DNA of 64,000 nucleotides from Clostridium grantii DSM 8605 (GCF_900129965.1 NZ_FQXM01000002.1:124001-188000); one strand, 5' to 3'; numbered from the stretch's first letter, positions 52,985-62,639 are shown. A program made the numbers and translations. Notes: generated by a model from the letters alone, not told the origin.

Positions 52985-53915
52985 TAGTGGAAATTTACCT
53001 GTTATAGTAGCATTGCTTGCAGCCACATTAAGGATGGCAACGCCCCTTATATTTGCAGCATTAGGAGGGGTATTCTCAGAACGTGCAGGAGTTGTAAATA
53101 TAGGTCTTGACGGTATGATGACTGCAGGGGCATTCTTCTCAATAGTAGCAACTATATCAACGGGAAACCCTTGGATAGGTATTTTAGCAGGGATTATTGC
53201 AGGGGCATTAGTGGCAGTAATACATGCAGTTTTAAGTGTAAGCTTAAGAGCAGATCAAGTTGTTTCGGGGGTTGCTATAAACTTATTTGCAGCTGGACTT
53301 GCAAGTTTCTTGATATATGAACTTTATAAAACTAATGGGCAAACACAAGTTGTTACAGGAATTCCTTATCCATCTGTGGCTATATCTAAAATTCCTTTAG
53401 TTGGAGGATTTTTGGCAGAGTTAGATTGGTTTGTAATTTTAGCTATAGTATTAGTTTTTGTAGGAAACTTTGTTCTATATAAAACTTCACTAGGACTTAG
53501 AATCCGTTCTGTAGGAGAACACCCTAGTGCAGCAGATACTGTTGGTATAAATGTTTATGCAATTAGATATTTTTGTGTAATTTTATCTGGAGCTTTGGCA
53601 GGTCTAGGAGGAACCTATTTATCTCTAGGGTCTATAAGATTATTTAGAGATGGAATGGTTGCGGGAAGAGGATTTATAGCCTTAGCTGCAATGATTTTTG
53701 GTAATTGGAAACCTAAAGGAGCTTTATATGCTTGTATATTCTTTGGATTTGCGCAAGCATTAGAATTATTTGCTCAAGGTTTTGGGTTGGGATTACCTAC
53801 TCAAGTATACCAAGCATTACCATATGTTTTAACAATGCTTGCACTGGCTGGATTCGTTGGTAAGACTACAGCTCCAAAGGCTGATGGAACTCCTTATGTT
53901 AAAGGAGAAAGATAA
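52977..53915 (+). CDS. Nucleoside ABC transporter, permease 2
   Basis: A 312-residue permease (YufQ/NupQ-like) with about nine hydrophobic segments. PLIFAALGGVFSERAGVVNI and GLDGMMTAGAF near the N-terminus and LGLRIRSVGEHPSAADTVGINV as the docking loop are family marks. It is the last gene of the operon. No lipoprotein binding protein (BmpA/Med family) is encoded next to the three transporter genes, which is unusual for this class, so the binding protein must be encoded elsewhere. Confidence 0.92.
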   Translation: MSNSGNLPVIVALLAATLRMATPLIFAALGGVFSERAGVVNIGLDGMMTAGAFFSIVATISTGNPWIGILAGIIAGALVAVIHAVLSVSLRADQVVSGVAINLFAAGLASFLIYELYKTNGQTQVVTGIPYPSVAISKIPLVGGFLAELDWFVILAIVLVFVGNFVLYKTSLGLRIRSVGEHPSAADTVGINVYAIRYFCVILSGALAGLGGTYLSLGSIRLFRDGMVAGRGFIALAAMIFGNWKPKGALYACIFFGFAQALELFAQGFGLGLPTQVYQALPYVLTMLALAGFVGKTTAPKADGTPYVKGER

Positions 53916-53935
53916 AAATTGGTATAAAGTTACAT

Positions 53936-53967
53936 AAAAAAGCTTTCGCGTTAGCGAGAGCTTTTTT
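53936..53967 (+). terminator. Terminator of the deoxynucleoside operon
   Basis: AAAAAAGCTTTCGC (53936-53949) pairs with GCGAGAGCTTTTTT (53954-53967) around GTTA, ending in a T-run. Confidence 0.92.
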
Positions 53968-54017
53968 ACATATAAGAGTGAAGTAGGATTGTAAAATTAA
54001 TTAAGGTTAAAAGTTAT

Positions 54018-54046
54018 TTGACAAGTATATGTAAAATTAATATAAT
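54018..54046 (+). promoter_or_regulatory. Consensus promoter of the GntR-type gene
   Basis: TTGACA (54018-54023), exactly 17 bases, TATAAT (54041-54046): a perfect sigma-A consensus. Its presence here rules out translation of the in-frame TTG at 54018, because that codon lies in the -35 box. Confidence 0.85.
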
Positions 54047-54080
54047 TTACTTAATAAATTTAAAGTTGGTGATTAAAATA

Positions 54081-55076
54081 TTGTTAAAATTGAAAATTCA
54101 AAGACAAAATGGAAATCCCATATATAAGCAGATTATAGAGCAAATAATATCAATGATAAATAAGGAAATATTGAAAATAGGAGATAAATTACCACCTGAA
54201 CGAGAACTGGCTAATGAATTGAATGTTTCTAGAGGCACAATTACAAAAGCATATCAAGAGTTAGAAAAGCTTAAACTAATAGAGGTTATTCAAGGCAGAG
54301 GAAGTTTTATTACATATAAAGATCATATGGAGAATATGAATAGAAAAGAAAAAGCTATTAGTATAATTAATGAAGCTATGAACCAATTAGAAGAACTTGA
54401 ATTTACTAATTATGAAATAAAGATTTTTTTGGACATAATGATACTTGAAAGAGAAAAGAATATAAAAAATATTTCTATTGCTACTATTGATTGTAATCCT
54501 GAAGCTCTTGATATATTTAAAGTACAGTTATCCTACATAAAGAATGTGGTAATAACAAGGTTTCTTTTAAATGATTTAAAAAGGTCTATGGAACCAGAGC
54601 AGTTATTAAAGGAATACGATATTATAATTACAACGCTAAATCATTATAAAGAGGTGGCAAATCTTATACCTAATTTTTCTACTAAAATAATAAAGGCTGC
54701 GGTATCCCCTAGTCAGAAAACTATAATAAATATAGCTAAGATATCAAAAAATTCAAAAATAGGAGTTGTTTGTTTTTCTAAAAGATTTTATGGTATTATA
54801 AAGAAAACATTAAAAGATTTAAATATAGGAATGGAACAAGTATTTCATATATATGAAATACAAAATAAAGAATTTTCTTTAGAAAAATTTATAAAAAATA
54901 AAGATATTATTATTATGCCTTCAGATTTAAAAATCAAAGAAGAGTATAAATCGCTTATAGAACAGTATGAAAAAAAAGGTGGAATTATAATAAATTTCGA
55001 ATATCAAATTGAAAGAGGAACTTTGATTTATATAGAGGAAAGTATTAGAGAAATGATGAATAATAAAAGATTATGA
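54081..55076 (+). CDS. GntR-type regulator with unusual effector domain
   Basis: About 331 residues from TTG 54081, behind TGGTGAT and downstream of the promoter. The first 75 residues are a GntR winged helix: NPIYKQIIEQIISMI, DKLPPERELANELNVSRGTI and IEVIQGRGSFI. The remaining 250 residues match neither the aminotransferase domain of MocR, nor FadR, nor UTRA in any pattern I can see. They contain alpha/beta segments (ISIATIDCNPEAL, YDIIITTLNHYKEV, KIGVVCFSKRF, IIIMPSDL) that look like a Rossmann or periplasmic-binding fold. It precedes the methylaspartate operon on the same strand and probably controls it. Confidence 0.75.
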   Translation: MLKLKIQRQNGNPIYKQIIEQIISMINKEILKIGDKLPPERELANELNVSRGTITKAYQELEKLKLIEVIQGRGSFITYKDHMENMNRKEKAISIINEAMNQLEELEFTNYEIKIFLDIMILEREKNIKNISIATIDCNPEALDIFKVQLSYIKNVVITRFLLNDLKRSMEPEQLLKEYDIIITTLNHYKEVANLIPNFSTKIIKAAVSPSQKTIINIAKISKNSKIGVVCFSKRFYGIIKKTLKDLNIGMEQVFHIYEIQNKEFSLEKFIKNKDIIIMPSDLKIKEEYKSLIEQYEKKGGIIINFEYQIERGTLIYIEESIREMMNNKRL

Positions 55077-55097
55077 ATTATAATAGATTGACTAAAT

Positions 55098-55133
55098 AAA
55101 AAAAATAATTGGACTAGTCCAATTATTTTTTTT
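55098..55133. terminator. Perfect palindromic terminator after the GntR-type gene
   Basis: The 18-base arms 55098-55115 and 55116-55133 form a perfect palindrome centred on GGACTAGTCC, with an A-run before and a T-run after. The sub-motif TAGTCCAATT recurs at 55330-55339 in the promoter region of the next operon. Confidence 0.85.
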
Positions 55134-55164
55134 GGTTTATGGGCATTTGAAATTTTCATAATAA

Positions 55165-55202
55165 AAAGGAAAAAGCAAATAATAAAGAGTGCTTTTTCTT
55201 TG
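55165..55202 (+). terminator. Second hairpin after the GntR-type gene
   Basis: GAAAAAGCA (55169-55177) pairs with TGCTTTTTC (55190-55198), extended outward by A-T and G-U pairs. It is a weaker hairpin than the one at 55098 and adds a second barrier before the next operon. Together with the promoter at 55293 these elements account for the 345-base gap. Confidence 0.5.
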
Positions 55203-55292
55203 TTTTGCAAGAATATTAATAAAGGAATTCATAGATGAAAAACTAAAGAAATAAAAGCGTTAATTATAGAAATAATCAATAAAGAAGTGATA

Positions 55293-55355
55293 TTGACAAT
55301 AATAAAATAGGATACTATACTTATGGCATAGTCCAATTGTAACCGTATACTATAC
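55293..55355 (+). promoter_or_regulatory. Promoter and paired 9-base repeats before glmS
   Basis: TTGACA (55293-55298), a 17-base spacer and TATACT (55316-55321). The 9-mer ATACTATAC occurs twice in direct repeat, at 55312-55320 over the -10 and at 55347-55355 just downstream of the start, 35 bases apart. This arrangement fits a repressor binding site; the neighbouring GntR-type protein is the obvious candidate. Confidence 0.6.
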
Positions 55356-55421
55356 AAAACATAATATAGAATTAAGAAGATAATTTTAATAAAATAGTTT
55401 GTAAAATAGGAGGAGTTAAAG

Positions 55422-55841
55422 ATGAAAAATAAAGGCAAGAAAATTGTTATTGGAGTAATTGGTGCAGATGTTCATGCAGTTGGAAATCAGATTTTAAATC
55501 ATGCTTTTACTGAAGCTGGTTTTGAGGTAACTAATTTAGGGGTTATGGTTTCACAAGAAGAGTATATTGAAGCAGCAATAGAAACTGATGCAGATGCTAT
55601 TATAGTATCATCTTTATATGGACATGGAGAACTGGATTGTAGAGGTTTAAGAGAAAAATGTGTAGAATCAGGTATAGAGAATATCCTCTTATATGCAGGA
55701 GGAAATTTGGTAGTAGGGAAGACTGATTTTAATGAAGTTATAGAAAAATATAAAAAAATGGGTTTTGATAGAATATATGCACCAGGAACACTTCCAGAAG
55801 TTACTATTGCGGATCTTAAAAAGGATTTAGGAGTTGATTAG
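55422..55841 (+). CDS. glmS: Methylaspartate (glutamate) mutase small subunit
   Basis: A 139-residue cobalamin-binding protein. DVHAVG at residues 16-21 supplies the His18 that ligates cobalt in the DxHxxG motif, followed by SSLYGHG and YAGGNLVVG of the nucleotide-loop pocket. With GlmE it forms the adenosylcobalamin-dependent mutase that turns L-glutamate into (2S,3S)-3-methylaspartate, the first step of the methylaspartate fermentation. The length matches characterised MutS/GlmS. The ATG follows AGGAGG. glmL begins three bases after its stop. Confidence 0.96.
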   Translation: MKNKGKKIVIGVIGADVHAVGNQILNHAFTEAGFEVTNLGVMVSQEEYIEAAIETDADAIIVSSLYGHGELDCRGLREKCVESGIENILLYAGGNLVVGKTDFNEVIEKYKKMGFDRIYAPGTLPEVTIADLKKDLGVD

Positions 55842-55844
55842 AAA

Positions 55845-57233
55845 ATGAAACCGATTTTATTAATTGACTTTGGTAGTACTTATACAAAAATTACTGCGGT
55901 GGATATTGAAACGTCAGATATACTAGGGACTTCAAAGTCATTTACAACGATTAACACCGATATTGCAGAGGGTCTTAGCAATGCATTGAAAATTTTAGAA
56001 TTAAAAATTGGGAAAATAGATTATATTGAAAAATTTGCATGTAGTAGTGCGGCAGGAGGTTTAAAAATGGTTGCTGTGGGGTTGGTGCCAGATCTAACTG
56101 CTGAAGCTGCAAAAAGAGCTGCACTTAGTGCGGGAGCAAAAGTAATAAAGGTTTTTTCTTATGAATTAAATAAACTTGAATTACAAGAAATTGAAGAAAT
56201 TAAACCGGATATTGTTTTATTAACTGGAGGAACAGATGGAGGAAATACTAACACAATTATTCATAATGCAAAAATGATTTCACAGGCTAAGTATAATTTT
56301 CCGGTTATAGTTGCAGGAAATAAGACAGCAGCTAATGAAGTTGAAACAATATTAGAAGCTAATGGTAAAGAAGCAACTATTGTAGAAAATGTTATGCCTA
56401 AATTAAATTTTTTGAATATTGAGTCAGCAAGAAATGCCATTAGAGAATTATTTTTAAAAAGAATTATTGAAGCAAAGGGGTTTACAAAAATTAAAACTGT
56501 TGTAGAAGGAATTTTGATGCCAACACCATCAGCAGTTTTAAGTGCAGCTACATTATTAGCTAATGGCTTTGAAACTGAGGAAGGTTTAGGGGAATTAATC
56601 ATTATAGATATTGGAGGAGCTACAACAGATGTGCATTCTTTAGCAGAAGGGGAACCATCAAGAACTGGAGTTTGTCTTAAAGGATTAAAAGAACCTTTTG
56701 ACAAAAGAACAGTTGAAGGTGATTTGGGATTAAGATATAGTGCTAGAGCATTGATTGATTCAATAGGTATAGAAGATATTGTTAAATTAACATGTTTATC
56801 TATTGAAAAGATTGAAGAATTAGTGAAGGAGCTAGAAAAGTATCCAGAAAAATTTTCTATACCTGGAGATTCGTTAAGTAAATTAGAAACAGCATTATCA
56901 AAATTAGCTGTAAAAGAAGCTATAAATAGGCATGTAGGAAGATTAGAAACTCAATATACACCATTTGGTGCAGCATATGTTCAAGAGGGTAAAGATTTAA
57001 CCAATATAGAATATGTAATTGGAACTGGAGGACCTATCATTAATAGTTTGGACCCTTTAAATATATTAAAAGAAGTAGCTTTTGAAAAAGATATGCCTAC
57101 TATTCTAAAACCTATAGAACCCAAATTCTTATTAGATGATAAGTATATTCTAGCAGCTATGGGTTTGTTAGCAGAAAAATATCCATTGATTGCTTTAAAA
57201 ATAATGAAAAAAGAAATAACAAATTTATTGTAG
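55845..57233 (+). CDS. glmL: Glutamate mutase reactivating ATPase GlmL (MutL)
   Basis: A 462-residue actin-like ATPase. [17 protein letters not shown] is the phosphate-1 motif, [10 protein letters not shown] and [14 protein letters not shown] are the phosphate-2 and adenosine regions. GlmL proteins sit between the two mutase subunits and are thought to exchange damaged cobalamin, by analogy with diol-dehydratase reactivases. It is not the DNA-repair MutL despite the shared old name. Position between glmS and glmE confirms the call. Confidence 0.95.
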   Translation: MKPILLIDFGSTYTKITAVDIETSDILGTSKSFTTINTDIAEGLSNALKILELKIGKIDYIEKFACSSAAGGLKMVAVGLVPDLTAEAAKRAALSAGAKVIKVFSYELNKLELQEIEEIKPDIVLLTGGTDGGNTNTIIHNAKMISQAKYNFPVIVAGNKTAANEVETILEANGKEATIVENVMPKLNFLNIESARNAIRELFLKRIIEAKGFTKIKTVVEGILMPTPSAVLSAATLLANGFETEEGLGELIIIDIGGATTDVHSLAEGEPSRTGVCLKGLKEPFDKRTVEGDLGLRYSARALIDSIGIEDIVKLTCLSIEKIEELVKELEKYPEKFSIPGDSLSKLETALSKLAVKEAINRHVGRLETQYTPFGAAYVQEGKDLTNIEYVIGTGGPIINSLDPLNILKEVAFEKDMPTILKPIEPKFLLDDKYILAAMGLLAEKYPLIALKIMKKEITNLL

Positions 57234-57246
57234 GAGTGTATATAAA

Positions 57247-58698
57247 ATGGAGATTAAAAATAAAAAATTAAGTTTTAGTGAATTTGAACAAATAAGAAAA
57301 GAAGTTTTAAATCAGTGGGTTACGGGAGAAAAAGTAAATTTTGAGGAAAGTGTTGAGTATCACAAAAATATACCAAAAGAAAAAAAGTTTAGTCATAAAT
57401 TAGTTAAAGCAAAAGAAAAAGGCTTAACATTAATTCAACCTAGGGCAGGGGTTGCTTTAGTTGACGAACATATAGAATTATTAAAGTATTTAGAGGATGA
57501 AGGAGAAGCTGATTTATTACCTACTACCATAGATAGTTATACTAGACATAATAGATATCAAGAAGCAGAGGAAGGTATTTTAGAAAGTAGAAAACAAGGT
57601 AGATCATTATTAAATGGATTTCCGGCTGTAAATCATGGAGTGGAGTTGTGCAGAAAAGTAAATGAGTCAGTTAACTCTCCGGTACAGGTAAGGCATGGGA
57701 CACCTGATGCAAGATTATTAACAGAGATATCAATTGCAGGTGGATTTACTTCTTACGAAGGGGGAGGAATTTCTTATAATATTCCATACTCTAAAAATAA
57801 TAATCTTGAAAAAACAATTTATGATTGGCAATATACAGATAGATTAATAGGATTATATGAAGAGGCGGGGGTAAGTATTAATAGAGAGCCTTTTGGTCCT
57901 TTGACAGGAACCTTAGTTCCACCATGTATTTCTCATTCTGTTGCGGTGGTGGAAAGTATATTGGCAGCTGAACAAGGGGTTAAAAACATAACTGTGGGTT
58001 ATGGTCAATGTGGAAACTTGATTCAAGATGTGGCTGCTATACAAAGTTTGCAAGAATTAACTGAAGAGTATTTGATAAAATTAGGATATGAAGATGTTAT
58101 TGTAACTACTGTTTTGCATCAATGGATGGGTGGATTTCCACAAGATGAAGCTAAAGCATTTGGAGTAATATCATGGGGGGCATCAGTTGCAGCTTTAGCA
58201 GGGGCTACAAAGGTGATAGTTAAGACTCCTCATGAAGCTATGGGTATACCAACAAAAGAGGCTAATTCAAGTGGATTAAAAACTACTAAACAAGTAGTTA
58301 CAATGTTAAGAGATCAAAGAATGCCTCTTACAAGAGAATTAGAAGAGGAAATAAATATAATAAAGGCAGAAACAAGATGTATTATAAACAAATTATTTGA
58401 ATTAGGTGATAATGATATAGCAAAAGGGATAGTTAGAGGATTTGCGGCAGGTGTTGTGGATGTACCCTTTGCACCTAGTAAATTTAATGCAGGAAAAGCA
58501 CTTCCAGCTAGAGATAATAATGGAGCAGTTAGATTTTTAGAATGTGCAAATATTCCTTTTACAAATGAAATTAAAGAATTCCATAAAAGAAAAATAAGAG
58601 AAAGAGCAACTTTTGAACGTAGGGATATTAGTTTTCAAATGGTAATAGATGATATTTATGCAATAGGAAAAGGAAAATTGGTAGGAAGACCAAGATAA
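57247..58698 (+). CDS. glmE: Methylaspartate (glutamate) mutase large subunit
   Basis: A 483-residue TIM-barrel subunit, the known length of Glm[45 protein letters not shown] and [11 protein letters not shown] line the substrate arginines; [14 protein letters not shown] and [17 protein letters not shown] are also diagnostic. It binds glutamate and the adenosyl end of the cofactor delivered by GlmS and generates the radical. The ATG follows AGGAGTG. Confidence 0.96.
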   Translation: MEIKNKKLSFSEFEQIRKEVLNQWVTGEKVNFEESVEYHKNIPKEKKFSHKLVKAKEKGLTLIQPRAGVALVDEHIELLKYLEDEGEADLLPTTIDSYTRHNRYQEAEEGILESRKQGRSLLNGFPAVNHGVELCRKVNESVNSPVQVRHGTPDARLLTEISIAGGFTSYEGGGISYNIPYSKNNNLEKTIYDWQYTDRLIGLYEEAGVSINREPFGPLTGTLVPPCISHSVAVVESILAAEQGVKNITVGYGQCGNLIQDVAAIQSLQELTEEYLIKLGYEDVIVTTVLHQWMGGFPQDEAKAFGVISWGASVAALAGATKVIVKTPHEAMGIPTKEANSSGLKTTKQVVTMLRDQRMPLTRELEEEINIIKAETRCIINKLFELGDNDIAKGIVRGFAAGVVDVPFAPSKFNAGKALPARDNNGAVRFLECANIPFTNEIKEFHKRKIRERATFERRDISFQMVIDDIYAIGKGKLVGRPR

Positions 58699-58710
58699 GG
58701 AGGCATAGTG

Positions 58711-59973
58711 ATGAAAATTATAGATATAGTTTGTTCCAATGGAAAGACAGGATTTTTCTTTGATGATCAAAGAGCTATAAAAACTACAGCTGTGAATGAC
58801 GGAAATACTTATAAAGGTGAGCCAGTTACAAAAGGATTTACTTCCATTAGACAAGCTGGAGAGTCAATATCAGTTATGATTATTTTGGAGGATGGACAGA
58901 TTGCTTATGGAGATTGTGCTGCAGTTCAATATTCTGGTACAGGAGGAAGAGATCCTTTATTTTTAGCTAAGGATTATATTCCTGTCATTGAGAAATTTAT
59001 TTATCCTATTTTGATAGGAAAAGAAGCGGATTCTTTTAAAAGTTTAGCAGAAGAGGTTGATGATTTCATTAACCCGGAAACAGGGAAAAAGTTACATACC
59101 GCTTTAAGGTATGGTATTACCCAGGCAATATTAGATGCAGTTGCAAAAAGTAATAAAAAATTAATGGCTGAAATAATTGCAGAAGAGTATAAAACAAAAA
59201 TTTCGGAAAAAGCAATTCCTATATTTATGCAATCTGGAGATGATAGATATAAGAATGTTGATAAAATGATTATTAAAGGTGCTGATGTACTTCCTCATGC
59301 TTTAATAAACAATGTAAAACAAAAGTTGGGTGAAAATGGAGAGTTACTTCTTGAATATGTTGCTTGGTTAAGAAATAGAATTTTCCAAGTTAGAAATGAG
59401 GAAGATTATTATCCTGTTCTTCATATAGATGTCTACGGAACCATTGGTGCTGCTTTTGATAATGATTATGATAGAATTATTGAATATTTTAGAAAATTAG
59501 AGAAAGCTGCTTTCCCTTTGACGTTGAGAATAGAGGGTCCAATGGATATGGAAGAAAGAGAAGCACAGATGTTAGCGTTAAAAGAAATTACTAAAAGAAT
59601 TGATGAGGAGAACATTAATATAGAAATTGTAGCTGATGAATGGTGTAATAATTTAGACGATATTAAATATTTTGCAGATAACAAAGCAGGACATATGATT
59701 CAAATAAAAACACCAGATTTGGGTGGTATAAATAATATTATTGAGGCTGTTATGTATTGTAAATATAAGAATGTTGGTGCATATCAAGGTGGGACTTGTA
59801 ATGAGACAGATAGGTCTGCTCAAGTTTGCGTTCATATTGCTATGGCTGTTGAACCTGATCAAATATTAGCAAAACCTGGTATGGGTGTTGATGAGGGTTA
59901 CATGATAGTTTTTAATGAAATGAATAGGATATTAGCATTAACAAAAAGGAGGAATAGGCATGAAGGAATTTAA
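58711..59973 (+). CDS. mal: Methylaspartate ammonia-lyase
   Basis: A 420-residue enolase-superfamily enzyme that removes ammonia from 3-methylaspartate to give mesaconate. Catalytic residues are visible: His196 in DVLPHALINN and Lys333 in QIKTPDLGG, each two positions from His194 and Lys331 of the Clostridium tetanomorphum enzyme. Metal ligands lie in LHIDVYGTIG, IEGPMD and VADEWCN. The ATG at 58711 is 7 bases after AAGGAGG; the GTG at 58708 is too close. It overlaps the next gene by 14 bases. Confidence 0.96.
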   Translation: MKIIDIVCSNGKTGFFFDDQRAIKTTAVNDGNTYKGEPVTKGFTSIRQAGESISVMIILEDGQIAYGDCAAVQYSGTGGRDPLFLAKDYIPVIEKFIYPILIGKEADSFKSLAEEVDDFINPETGKKLHTALRYGITQAILDAVAKSNKKLMAEIIAEEYKTKISEKAIPIFMQSGDDRYKNVDKMIIKGADVLPHALINNVKQKLGENGELLLEYVAWLRNRIFQVRNEEDYYPVLHIDVYGTIGAAFDNDYDRIIEYFRKLEKAAFPLTLRIEGPMDMEEREAQMLALKEITKRIDEENINIEIVADEWCNNLDDIKYFADNKAGHMIQIKTPDLGGINNIIEAVMYCKYKNVGAYQGGTCNETDRSAQVCVHIAMAVEPDQILAKPGMGVDEGYMIVFNEMNRILALTKRRNRHEGI

Positions 59974-61315
59974 AGTATTATCTCCAACAGCTATTTTAGG
60001 ATATGGATTTCCTATGGAATCTTTTCTAGAAGGAATGAAAAGAAAGCCAGATTTAATTGCAGTAGATGCTGGATCTACAGATCCAGGTCCTTATTATTTA
60101 GGTTCAGGAATCTCATTTACAGATAGAAATGCAGTAAAAAGGGATTTGACAATAATGATAAATGCGGGTATAGAAAATGGGGTTCCGGTTGTTGTGGGTA
60201 CATCAGGAGGAAGTGGGGGAGAACCACATTTAAAATGGACTAGGGAAATTGTAGAAGAGATAGCAAAAGAAAATTCCTTGAATTTTAGAATGGCTATAAT
60301 ACATGCTGAGATAGATAAGAAATTAATTATTAAGAAATTTAATGAAAATAAAATAACTCCTTTACATCCAGCACCAGAATTAACAATAAAGGAATTGAAT
60401 GATACTAATAGAATAGTAGGTCAAATGGGTATTGAACCATTTATAAAAGCTTTAGAAAACAAAGCACAGGTTATTCTTGCAGGAAGAGCTTATGATCCTA
60501 CGGTTTTTGCAGCTCTACCAATAAAAAATGGCTATGACCCTGGATTGGCTCTTCATATGGGTAAAATTTTAGAGTGTGCAAGTATAGCAGCAACACCAGG
60601 AAGTGGAAGTGATTGTATGTTTGGCTATTTGGGGGAAGATTACTTTAAGCTAGAACCTTTAAATAAAATAAGAAGATGTACAACAATGTCAGTAGCGGCT
60701 CATACATTATATGAAAAAACTAATCCATATATTTTGCCAGGTCCGGGAGGAGTTATTGATCTTTTTAATACAAAATTTGAACAAATTGATGATAATATAG
60801 TTAAAGTTACAGGGTCAAAATTTATTCCTTCTGAAAAATACACAATAAAACTTGAAGGAGCAAAAAAAATAGGATATAGAACAATTTCTATTGCAGGAAC
60901 CAGGGATCCTATCATGATTTCAGAAATAGATAGTATAATAGAAGAAGTAAAAGAAAGAGTTGAAGATAATTTTAAAAGTCATGGGTTCGAATATTTTTTA
61001 GATTTTAAGATATATGGAAAGGATGCTATAATGGGAACACTTGAACCTTGTAAACATATTGCTGGTCATGAAATAGGTATAATAATTGAATCAGTTGCCA
61101 ATCAACAAGAAATAGCTAATACAATATGTTCATTTGCGCGCTCTACAATGCTACATTTTGGATATAAGGGAAGAATATCTACTGCTGGTAATTTAGCTTT
61201 TCCTTATTCTCCATCTGATTTCAAAGCAGGAGAAGTCTATGAGTTTAGCTTGTATCATCTAGTTGAAGTAGATAACCCTTGTGAATTATTTCCTATTGAA
61301 ACAATAGAAGTTTAA
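59960..61315 (+). CDS. AtuA-like (DUF1446-type) protein of the methylaspartate operon
   Basis: A 451-residue protein of the acyclic-terpene-utilisation AtuA type. It has DLIAVDAGSTDPGPYYLGSG, GTSGGSGGEPHLKW, ILAGRAYDPTVFAALP and the Gly-rich YILPGPGGVIDLFN. The catalytic activity of the family is unclear; AtuA acts with carboxylase-type partners in terpene breakdown. Its start lies inside the 3' end of mal and a DUF4387 gene follows, so it belongs to glutamate fermentation here. Mesaconate hydration is the next step and no classic mesaconase is in the window; a part in that step is a hypothesis only. Confidence 0.82.
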   Translation: MKEFKVLSPTAILGYGFPMESFLEGMKRKPDLIAVDAGSTDPGPYYLGSGISFTDRNAVKRDLTIMINAGIENGVPVVVGTSGGSGGEPHLKWTREIVEEIAKENSLNFRMAIIHAEIDKKLIIKKFNENKITPLHPAPELTIKELNDTNRIVGQMGIEPFIKALENKAQVILAGRAYDPTVFAALPIKNGYDPGLALHMGKILECASIAATPGSGSDCMFGYLGEDYFKLEPLNKIRRCTTMSVAAHTLYEKTNPYILPGPGGVIDLFNTKFEQIDDNIVKVTGSKFIPSEKYTIKLEGAKKIGYRTISIAGTRDPIMISEIDSIIEEVKERVEDNFKSHGFEYFLDFKIYGKDAIMGTLEPCKHIAGHEIGIIIESVANQQEIANTICSFARSTMLHFGYKGRISTAGNLAFPYSPSDFKAGEVYEFSLYHLVEVDNPCELFPIETIEV

Positions 61316-61326
61316 AGGAGGAAACT

Positions 61327-61644
61327 ATGAAAATAAAACTTATAGATATTGCTGAAGTCATTAGAAGTAAAAATGCAGGTCCATATGAACTGACATTTGA
61401 TATAATATTTAAAGAATGGGAAATGTTTAATATGATTTGTAAAGCTGGTGTAATAAATAAAGAATTAATAGCGGGTTTATATAAAATCAATGTTGAAGAT
61501 GTAATAAATGTAATTGAGTTCAAACCAGCAAAAGCTATTAAATCAACTATCAAAAGACCTTTTAGTTCAGGAAAATTAGGAGAAACAGATGTATATGGAG
61601 CTCAGCAGCATGCACCGCTTTTAGGTTTGGAGTTTGATTTATAA
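61327..61644 (+). CDS. DUF4387 protein
   Basis: A 105-residue protein matching the DUF4387 pattern: IDIAEVIRSKNAGPYELTFDI near the start, then KAIKSTIKRPFSSGKLGETDVYGAQQHAPLL. DUF4387 proteins are found beside, or fused to, AtuA-like proteins, so the pair probably forms one complex. The ATG follows AAAGGAGG, 11 bases after the AtuA-like gene. No catalytic function is known to me. Confidence 0.82.
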   Translation: MKIKLIDIAEVIRSKNAGPYELTFDIIFKEWEMFNMICKAGVINKELIAGLYKINVEDVINVIEFKPAKAIKSTIKRPFSSGKLGETDVYGAQQHAPLLGLEFDL

Positions 61645-61661
61645 GAAAATGGAGGAGAAAT

Positions 61662-62612
61662 ATGGCTATATCTTTATTACATGAATCTTTAATGTATTCT
61701 ATGTACTTTGCACCTAGAGGAAAGAAAAGACTTTTATTACTTGGGCATCAAATTGCTCAAAGGTATTTAAGTCCACTTGATAAACTTGTTGGATTTGTTG
61801 GGGATGCAGGTGCAGGAAAATCTTTGCTAATAAAAGGCATGTTTCCAGGACTTGAACTTACAAGTGATGATGAAGGTGTAAATGTAAGACCGTTACCTTT
61901 ATTAGACCAAGATAATCAAAATAAATTTTTTAGTCCTCACACTTATCATATTGATGTTAGATTTGAATCAGCTTTCACACAAATGCATGTATTAGCTGAT
62001 GCTGTGAAACAAGCAATAAAAGAAGAAAAAAGGGTGATTATAGAGCACTTTGAACTTATATATCCTTTTTTAGAAATGAATGCAGAAATTTTAATTGGTA
62101 TTGGAGAAGAGGTGATAGTTACAAGACCTTCTATTTTTGGACCTCAACCAAAAGACATTTCGGATATAGTTGTTAAATCATTGAAGTATAGAAAAATGGC
62201 TCATACAGCTGAGGATTTAACTTCTATGGTACTAGAAAAAGAGTTTGGCATACCTAGATGTGAGGAACATAGCGATGTTCAACATGGATTTGTATTAGAA
62301 TTTAATGAAAAACCATTAATAGATATTCAAGCATTAGAAGATAGTGTAAAAAAATATATAGAAGAGAAGATGGATGTATGTTACTTAGATGATAAACATA
62401 TATCTATTGGAAGTGGATTTAATCACGTTTGTACAGGACCTAGAATCCATGTTAAAAACACAGAAGAAATCGAAAATTTTCAATTGGTAAAAGATTTCAA
62501 ATATGATCCTCTTACAAAGGTTTATTCTTTGATAGGCTTAATTGGACCAAAGGTTAGGGTAGATCTGAAGAATATTGAAGAAATAAATGGGCTTAAGAAT
62601 ATACAATTTTAA
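61662..62612 (+). CDS. P-loop protein of the methylaspartate operon
   Basis: A 316-residue protein. The Walker A motif GFVGDAGAGKSLLIKGMF is at about residues 46-63. The later HSDVQHGFVLEFN and SGFNHVCTGPRIHVKN contain His and Cys residues that could bind metal and recall the editing-type domain of alanyl-tRNA synthetases. Databases often carry relatives as alanine-tRNA synthetase second additional domain proteins, but no aminoacylation core is present. It is the last gene of the operon, 17 bases after the DUF4387 gene. It might be an ATP- or GTP-dependent chaperone, or a regulator, for the operon's enzymes. Confidence 0.65.
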   Translation: MAISLLHESLMYSMYFAPRGKKRLLLLGHQIAQRYLSPLDKLVGFVGDAGAGKSLLIKGMFPGLELTSDDEGVNVRPLPLLDQDNQNKFFSPHTYHIDVRFESAFTQMHVLADAVKQAIKEEKRVIIEHFELIYPFLEMNAEILIGIGEEVIVTRPSIFGPQPKDISDIVVKSLKYRKMAHTAEDLTSMVLEKEFGIPRCEEHSDVQHGFVLEFNEKPLIDIQALEDSVKKYIEEKMDVCYLDDKHISIGSGFNHVCTGPRIHVKNTEEIENFQLVKDFKYDPLTKVYSLIGLIGPKVRVDLKNIEEINGLKNIQF

Positions 62613-62639
62613 ATGAAAAATAAATATACTGTAAAATAA

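Noticed and set aside
54018..54080. TTG 54018 as start of the GntR-type gene
   Set aside because: This codon is part of a consensus -35 box, so it lies upstream of the transcript; TTG 54081 has a proper ribosome-binding site.
55845..57233. Calling this gene DNA mismatch repair MutL
   Set aside because: It has an actin-like ATPase fold and lies between glmS and glmE; the mismatch-repair GHKL motifs are absent.
61662..62612. Calling this gene alanyl-tRNA synthetase
   Set aside because: There is no class II synthetase core; the protein is a 316-residue P-loop protein.
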